Source: Doryteuthis pealeii
Lineage: Eukaryota; Mollusca; Cephalopoda; Myopsida; Loliginidae
Direction of reading: 5' to 3'
Assembly: GCA_023376005.1 (NCBI GenBank)
Contig: CM042156.1
Coordinates: 40,059,382 to 40,123,381 of the forward strand
Length of the DNA stretch: 64,000 nucleotides
Part shown: positions 58,205 through 64,000 of the stretch, piece after piece
Layout of the letters: each line of letters starts with the position of its first letter
How positions within the stretch are numbered: position 1 is the stretch's first letter
Translations under genes and position numbers: made by a program
Notes under the pieces: generated by a model
Databases searched by the model: none
What the model saw: only the letters and a program-made list of their open reading frames with translations
Told to the model about the DNA's origin: nothing

Positions 58205-58680
58205 TATATGGGTAATTTCATTTCAAATCATCCAGAAAAAGTAAAAACCAAACTATCTTTTTGGTACAAATAATGTTCAATATATGTGAAATAACAACAG
58301 ATTTTTTTTGTGTAGATATTGATCTTGCTATGAAAAAAATCAGAAATCACCAATAACTTAAAATTGATTTACTTTAAGATTTTTGATAGCATTTTTGGAT
58401 TCCTTGTGCTAAAATGCCTTTATAAACCAATTTTTAGTTGTAGGGAATCTCTAGAACTCATTTTACAGACAAAAACAGAATACAAAAAGTCGCCATTTTT
58501 CGCAATCCCTTAAATTTGGAGAGATAAAAATCGACATAACTCCGCCAATTCTTGGAATTGGAAGCTCAAATTTTGTGAATTGGCTAAATTTATCACCCTT
58601 CGAAAAATGAAAAAAAAAAAAAAATGAAAGGCGTGGGTAACATGGCCTGGATGATTTGAAATTGAATTACCCAAATTAAA
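58205..58680. repeat. Dispersed repeat with inverted ends, copy 2
   Basis: Same family as 37150-37720, same orientation. Confidence 0.7.
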
Positions 58681-58759
58681 AAACAAGATTTGTCATTCAA
58701 TAAGCTACAAGGGTTGATAAGTCATTAAACCAACCAATTAACCAACATAATCTATATCA

Positions 58760-58911
58760 GATTCTCTCTCTCTCTCTAAATGTCTTTATCTATCTATCTA
58801 TCTAGCTAGCTAGCTATCAATCTCAGTCTATTCTTATCTATCTATCTATCTATTTATCTATCTCATTCTATTCGTATCTATCAACCAACACAATCTATCT
58901 CAGGCTATTCT

Positions 58912-58945
<34 letters not shown>

Positions 58946-59225
58946 TCTATATATATGTCTTTATCTATATATCTAGCTAGCTAGCTATCAATCTCAGTCT
59001 ATTCTTATCTATCTATCTATTTATCTATCTCATCCTATTCGTATCTATCAACCAACACAATCTATCTCAGGCTATTCTTCTCTCTATCTCCCCCTCCCCC
59101 TCTCTCTATATATATGTCTTTATCTATCTATCTATCTAGCTAGCTAGCTTTCAATCTCAGTCTATTCTTATCTATCTATCTATCTATCTATCTATTTATC
59201 TATCTCATCCTATTCGTATCTATCA
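58760..59225. repeat. (CTAT)n/(CT)n higher-order microsatellite
   Basis: Three rounds of a unit of roughly 140-170 bases: CT run, ATGTCTTTATC, CTAT/CTAG runs, CAATCTCAGTCTATTC. Confidence 0.9.
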
Positions 59226-59649
59226 ACAGAACTCCAAAAGCAATAGAACAATCTTGTAACTGTTATTTAATGTATAAAAAGTCAAATTGCTAAAACTACA
59301 ATGCCACTTTTCTTGAAACAATGGAACATGTATATAGTTTACGATATATGTTTTAATGGAAGAAGATAAGGAAGACAATCTTTACCTGTGACGGTTTTTC
59401 TTTTCATAAGCAAAGTGACTGTTCTTCAAACATTTACTACTCAATAAAAATTTCCAACCTCTGACAAAAATTATGGAATTAGCACATCTAGAGGATGTAC
59501 AACTGCTTTTTAATTGTTTTCTCATTTTGCAGTAAATAAACTAATAACAGATAAGACAAAAAACATGTTTATTTAGTTGCTGAACATTCCGGCCTCGTAA
59601 AATGCACCTTAAACAAACTAAATTAAATTATCTAAATTAATAGTTAAAA

Positions 59650-59790
59650 TAGTATTATTTGGATTATTCAGACTATTGGCCTCATCTTTATTGTTACCTG
59701 TACAACGTTTCGGCCGATATGCCTTCCGGTCTTCTTCAGGTATTTCTTGTCGGACTCGAGAGCCTTCTACAACACGGGAATTTTCTTTTG
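59650..59790 (-). repeat. Repeat with hammerhead-like unit
   Basis: On minus: CUGAAGA, stem II CCG/CGG within a longer imperfect stem, GAAA, CGUUGUAC. Stem I and the cleavage site do not close well. Partner of 33640-33800. Confidence 0.5.
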
Positions 59791-60800
59791 TTTTCTTTCA
59801 GAATATACAGATCGTTTGCTAAAATTCACAAAAAAATCCTTGTTTTACAACATTTGGCCAAGAAATTGTGTCGGTGGTGATGGGGGTGGGGGCACATTTT
59901 CAATTTGAATTCTATTTATGATATTTAATTAATTTCATTTTTATAAAATAAAATAACATTTTCTGATTTAAATATTGAAACCGGTGAATTTTCTAACCAA
60001 TTTCAATGCCAAATGTTGTAAAAACAAGGACTTTTAGTGCATTTTAGTAGACGATCTTTGATGCTATTTCCTCAAAACAATAGTCTAAGTAAATGATCTA
60101 ATTTTTGGTATCAGTATTCAGTATACTAACACACAATTTTCGCATGGATCGACAATTTGATATTTAAAAAAGTAAAAACCAACCAACCCTAATGCTCAAC
60201 CACTTGTTGGTGACTGTATTACTACATTACTATGACTATTATCTTTTAATAGTAGATCGATTTGCATACTTAGGGTCCTGACGGTATTTTATTTAGAAAT
60301 ACAAATTACAAGTTCATTCAACTTTTAATGAATAGTTGCTTATTCCATTGTATTTTTATGGTCTTGAAAAATTATACCATTAATTTAAATAATTCAGTCT
60401 AGTTTATTTAAGGAATATTTTATGAAGACAGAATATTCAGCTCTTAAAGAAAAAATACTTTTTGCGTCTTATCTGTTATTAGTTTATTTACTGCTAAGAA
60501 ATAAAAAAAAGACTAAATGAACATCTTCTAAGTGTGCTACTTTTAAATATTTTGGCCAGGTAGTATATAATGTATGAGTTTTACTAATTCATTCAAATAA
60601 ATTATCTTGTAGAAGCAAAAAATTTATACGGATTACAGGGCAGTTACTATTTGAATTGTTTGTTTGATGATTTGCATAATTACAGCAACTGCATAATCGG
60701 GCCAATTTGCTCTATTCTCACCGTGTCCCAATTAACCGGAATCTACTGTAATAATAAAATCAAATCGTGTTTAAAGAAATTTAACAGTTGTGGTGGATTT
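59790..60800. other. No gene seen between microsatellites and the minus-strand gene
   Basis: AT-rich, presumably the 3' flank or 3' UTR of the minus-strand gene. Confidence 0.5.
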
Positions 60801-60806
60801 GTTTTT

Positions 60807-61269
60807 TTAAAATAGTCCCAAGGAGGCGGTATGTTGTCTCGCTCTGTATCGTAAACTTTCAATACTCGATGACAATATGGCGTCTTTCTGGCCTGTGATG
60901 TCGGCTGCTGCCGCGGCCGCCGCCGCTGCAGCAGCACCAGCCGGTGACAGGTTTGAACTCTGGCCCGAAGTATGCTGTCCTCCAGTGGTGAACGGTTCCC
61001 GGCGAGAGAGGACAGTTGCGGCAGCGATGCTGGAATGTAGTACGGCCAACCTTGGTAGGCGGCCGTCAAGGCGGCGTTGGGACTGATTTGCAGGACGCTG
61101 CCCGAGCTTGTGGCACTACCGGGCGTCGGGTTTGTGTGACCGAAGGGCTTTTGCAAGAGAGACGAGGCAGCTGCTAGAGTTTGTTGGTGCATATTGAACA
61201 AGCCAATTTGGTGGTAGGGATAGGGAAAAGTTAATGGACTCCGGCCAAAACTTGGAGAAGGAGAGTCTG
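60807..61269 (-). CDS. Paired-class homeobox gene (Dmbx-like), last exon with OAR motif
   Basis: Minus strand; acceptor CTTCTTTTCAG at the right edge, TAA at 60809-60807. It encodes a Ser/Pro/Leu-rich start (DSPSPSFGRSPL), a NMHQQTLAAASSLLQ stretch, an alanine run of about 11, and a terminal SIESLRYRARQHTASLGLF. That end matches the OAR motif found at the C-terminus of paired-type homeodomain transcription factors, closest from memory to Dmbx, then Shox. The first part and the alanine/OAR part lie in different frames. One missing base, probably a G in the GGG run at about 61000-61003, reconciles them and restores a whole number of codons. The homeodomain is outside the window. Confidence 0.65.
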
Positions 61270-61349
61270 CTGAAAAGAAGAAAATGAAAGAGGAAAGTCA
61301 TTTAAAGTGAAAAGTCATAATTTGAATATTTTTCTCGACATATCTAATA

Positions 61350-61604
61350 AGTAAGTAAAGTCGTCGGGGCGGCCTAAAGTCGGTATCAGCCAATCAGCGA
61401 GGGAGTCTATCCCCTTTTCAATAGCGCTAGACCAAGGAGATTGTTTTGGCGTCTGAGGTGGAGCGCCACACCTACCATCAGCTCCTTACTTTACCGCACA
61501 GATCCCTGTGCTACTCATACGCTGAGTTGGCGAGGACCGGTATCGAACTAGGAACCTTGCGGTTTCTAGCCGAACGCTCTACCGACTGAGCTATCCCGGC
61601 CCAA
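61350..61604 (-). mobile_element. tRNA-derived SINE, family A, full length with tRNA head
   Basis: On minus: GGGCCGGGATAGCTCAGTCG starts a tRNA-like head with a clear A box (TAGCTCAGTCGGTAG) and B box (GTTCGATACCGG), then the family A body to the CGACGACTTTAC end. It lies in the intron of the minus-strand homeobox gene. Confidence 0.85.
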
Positions 61605-61895
61605 ATTAGAAAAAAAATGCATTGATTAAAATATTTTCTCTAGATATCTATTACAATTGCACAATTAAAAGAATTTCACGATTGCCCAATTACAAGAATT
61701 GCCCAATTTCACTTGGTATTTTTTTGACACACCTTGTATTCTGAAAAAAAAAATCAATAGAACGTTATTTTTTCAGAATTCAAGGTGTGTCAAAAAGTAC
61801 AAAACTTCTCGATAGTTTTATGACACACATTGTATATATAAACATAGAAATATATTGACAGATAACCTACTTAAGTTTCACCAAAACGGATCATC

Positions 61896-61937
<42 letters not shown>

Positions 61938-61978
61938 ATATGTGTGTGTGTGTTGTGTGTGTGTGGGGTTTTATTTAC

Positions 61979-62149
61979 CTTTATTTGGTCCTCCCAAAAA
62001 GGTATCAACTGATGAAATACTAAGAGACCTCGTCATGTCTGGGCTCTCTGAAATATCTCCCCTTTGTGGGTCCGCATCTGCCATATCTGACCCAGTGGTT
62101 GTGGTAGAGGTTGGTGCCATTTTATCAAAATGTTTGCATTCGTGTTCGC
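61979..62149 (-). CDS. Homeobox gene, penultimate visible exon
   Basis: Minus strand; acceptor TTTATGCAG and donor AAAG|GTAAAT. It is 171 bases, phase 1 at both ends, 57 codons with no stop. The translation is hydrophilic, Thr/Ser/Asp-rich (KMAPTSTTTTGSDMADADP, then SLSISSVDTFLGGPNK). It joins in phase to the OAR exon (G + CA gives Ala). No domain recognised, which suits the low-complexity linker between homeodomain and OAR. Membership in the same gene is inferred from phase, strand and proximity. Confidence 0.6.
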
Positions 62150-62284
62150 CTGCATAAACAGAAACAAATAAAAAAACAAATGAATGAATAGATAATTAAA
62201 TAGATAGATAAAAGAAAATAAATCAATGCACACACACACACACACCACACATATATATATATAATTATATATATATATATATAT

Positions 62285-62440
62285 ATATAAATAAAGATAA
62301 TCTACTGAGTCAGACGAACCTACTATTAGTTTCGCATAAAGCTCTTCAGGGCTAAAATCTGACTCAGATTTTAGCCGTGAAGAGCTTTATGCGAAACTAA
62401 TAGTAGGTTCGTCTGACTCAGTAGATTATCTTTATTACTT
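62285..62440. repeat. Foldback element with hammerhead in one arm
   Basis: Arms of about 65 bases pair around a short centre. The family is also seen at 14580 and 12020. (TA)n on the left. Confidence 0.8.
62317..62353 (-). ncRNA. Type I hammerhead ribozyme
   Basis: On minus: AGCC, CUGAAGA, a minimal stem II GC/GC, GAAA, stem III of two pairs around UAAUA, GUA, then GGUU. Stem I has four pairs including one G-U. The mirror in the right arm reads GUGAAGA and has lost the invariant C3. Confidence 0.65.
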
Positions 62441-62716
62441 GGCTCTACTTAGGTATCGAGCACTTTTTACAGATTAGCTTCTCCTAGCGGTTATATGAAT
62501 ATATATATATCTTATATACATATATATACATATAAATTGTTTTTTCTTTTGGCCAAATACTATACCAATATATTATTTTTTGTTGGTACGAATATCTTGG
62601 TCTTTTTCTTTTTTTCAAAAATTTTTTTTCTTCCTGGTTGATGTTTGGTAGTATATTTTTACAATCAAACTCTCTGCTGGGTTTTTTTCTCTCCGCAAGG
62701 ATCTACCAACACGCTT

Positions 62717-62717
<1 letters not shown>

Positions 62718-62790
<73 letters not shown>
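62718..62790. repeat. (TA)n microsatellite
   Basis: Pure TA run next to a foldback element. Confidence 0.95.
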
Positions 62791-62791
<1 letters not shown>

Positions 62792-62794
62792 CAA

Positions 62795-62975
62795 AGAAAG
62801 AAAAACTTAACGAGCCTTCATCCAGTTATATCTTTATTTTGACCAGACACACCAGAAATGAGTCTTGCCTCATCAGACGGGTTATTTGTAAAACTCGTCT
62901 GATGAGACGAGACTCATTTTTTGAGTTTCTGGTCGAAATAAAAATGTAACGGGTGACAGTTTGTTAAGTTTTTTT
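62795..62975. repeat. Foldback element with extended-stem hammerhead
   Basis: The arms pair over about 70 bases. The right arm holds an intact ribozyme, the left arm a degenerate one in which GAAA is altered. Confidence 0.75.
62894..62953 (+). ncRNA. Type I hammerhead ribozyme with extended stem II
   Basis: CUCGU, CUGAUGA, stem II GAC/GUC continued by GAGACUC/GAGUUUC across a small bulge, GAAA, a short stem III, GUA at the cleavage site, then ACGGG. Stem I is five pairs with one G-U. Confidence 0.75.
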
Positions 62976-63582
62976 TTCTTTAAAAGTTGAATATTGCCAT
63001 TTATATAATTTAATTTATTGATTATTTTACATTGATCTCTTTTTGGGGATTCATAAAAACACCTTTGACTTTTAAACATTCATTCATGGAATGGAGGTTT
63101 TTTGTTCACATCAGAAACCGTTATGTTAATGCAAACAATATGAAAGATCTATTTGAAAATGTCAACATAGAGGATATTCTGCCCTTTTTTAGGGAAATAC
63201 AATTATACCATAGAATATAGACATGGACTTAATACCATGCAACATGATCCCCAATAATGCTAATACATTGTTAAAACCAATTACTAAAAAAGGTATAAAT
63301 ATAAATAGACAACATATATTACTACCTAACCGTTAGGCATGACATAACCACAGACGGGTTGATATGCGTTAAAATCAATAAACCAACCAACCAACCAACC
63401 AACCAACCAACCAACCAATTTTTTTTAAAAAGACAAATAAAAGACAAAACCCCCCCCCAAAAAAAACCCAGAAAAAGATGAAAGACAGAAAAAAAGAAAG
63501 AAAGCAGACGGTACCGTATATATTTATGTATGTGAGAGAGAGAAATGAAGATCGAGACTAGACTGTATATCTATCTATCTAC

Positions 63583-63652
<70 letters not shown>

Positions 63653-63825
63653 AATAAACAAACAGACGATGTTTATGATATGGCTATTTTCAGCCGACAA
63701 TATTTGGCAGAATATGTGCTTAATTGAAGTCGAACCTAATTTTGAAAGTTAATTAATTAATAATTAATTAATTAGGCGGGATTACCTATTTAAATGTAAG
63801 GCTAAACAAATCGAGAAAAATCAAT

Positions 63826-63867
63826 CTCTGTATGTACATTTCGGCCTATTAGGCCTCATCAGCAGAG
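63826..63867 (-). ncRNA. Type I hammerhead ribozyme in SINE, copy 3, left part
   Basis: On minus: CUCUG, CUGAUGA, stem II GGCC/GGCC with loop UAAUA, GAAA, palindromic stem III AUGUACAU, A at the cleavage site, CAGAG. Stem I pairs perfectly. Compared with copy 1, both stem I and stem II have compensating changes. Confidence 0.85.
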
Positions 63868-63974
63868 CTATAGATACGAAGACCGAAGTCCGTTTGGTGT
63901 GGAGGTAAGATGCTTGCCTGTCAGCTTGACAATCAGGTTTCGAATCGCACACGGGGCGGTCTTCGTATCTATAG

Positions 63975-64000
63975 CTCTGCTGATGAGGCCTAATAGGCCG
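63975..64000 (+). ncRNA. Hammerhead ribozyme, truncated by the window end
   Basis: CUCUG, CUGAUGA, GGCC/GGCC stem II, then the first G of GAAA at 64000. Same sequence as the left-part copy. Confidence 0.7.

Larger units (their letters stand above)
63650..64000. mobile_element. tRNA-headed SINE carrying a hammerhead, copy 3, in foldback form
   Basis: Left part (63650-63870) reads on minus as hammerhead plus AT-rich body. Right part (about 63885-64000) reads on plus as a tRNA-like head (GGTGTGGAGGTAAGATG; GGTTTCGAATCGC) followed by a second hammerhead cut by the window end. The two parts share the ribozyme in inverted orientation. Confidence 0.75.

Noticed and set aside
61560..61604. tRNA gene
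   Set aside because: The head lacks a full cloverleaf and continues into a SINE body found at several other sites.

Overview
The window looks like an animal nuclear genome with long introns, dense (TA)n, (GATA)n and (GA)n microsatellites, and many tRNA-derived SINEs, non-LTR relics, Helitron ends and short foldback elements. The repeat content suggests a mollusc, most likely a cephalopod such as an octopus; this is inferred from style, not from a search.

Layout. Positions 1-3147 and 3148-12571 are two error-rich copies of the sequence at about 14190-24262. The first copy is direct and the second inverted, and they turn around at about 3147 with no spacer. A single N lies at 12772. This part looks like long-read gap filling or an inverted duplication and should not be read as extra genes. 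From 12773 on the sequence is cleaner. The main plus-strand gene occupies six visible exons: 15723-15866, 19323-19658, 23504-25161, 26773-26910, 33993-34058 and 44289-44389. Every intron is phase 1. The product reads as a type I membrane glycoprotein: cysteine-rich EB/EGF-like modules, a roughly 550-residue Asn/Ser/Leu/Asp region packed with N-glycosylation sequons, another module of identical cysteine spacing, a short linker and a C-terminal transmembrane helix. Its 5' exons are not in the window. A second gene on the minus strand shows its last two exons (62149-61979 and 61269-60807), ending in an OAR motif most like Dmbx-type paired homeobox proteins; the homeodomain itself lies outside. 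Each gene has one single-base deletion breaking its frame, which looks like assembly error.

The rest is repeats. The most interesting layer is a scattered set of type I hammerhead ribozymes: a CUGANGA core, stem II, GAAA, a tiny or self-complementary stem III, and a matching stem I. They lie in at least two tRNA-headed SINE families (30.5, 52.3 and 63.7 kb; 36.0 and 52.9 kb) and in several unrelated foldback elements set inside (TA)n tracts (14.9, 17.7, 18.2, 31.1, 47.1-47.3, 48.8, 62.3 and 62.9 kb). Stems differ between copies by compensating base changes. A second unusual family is a foldback element whose loop holds telomere-type TTAGGG/CCCTAA repeats, seen at five sites besides its copy in the inverted arm.

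Other mobile DNA includes a dead mariner (34.6-35.9 kb), a 5'-truncated non-LTR retrotransposon (29.0-30.1 kb) and other LINE tails, a tandem row of Helitron 3' ends (13.1-14.2 kb), and two or three further small Helitrons. About 55.0-57.6 kb and 59.2-60.8 kb show no supported gene.
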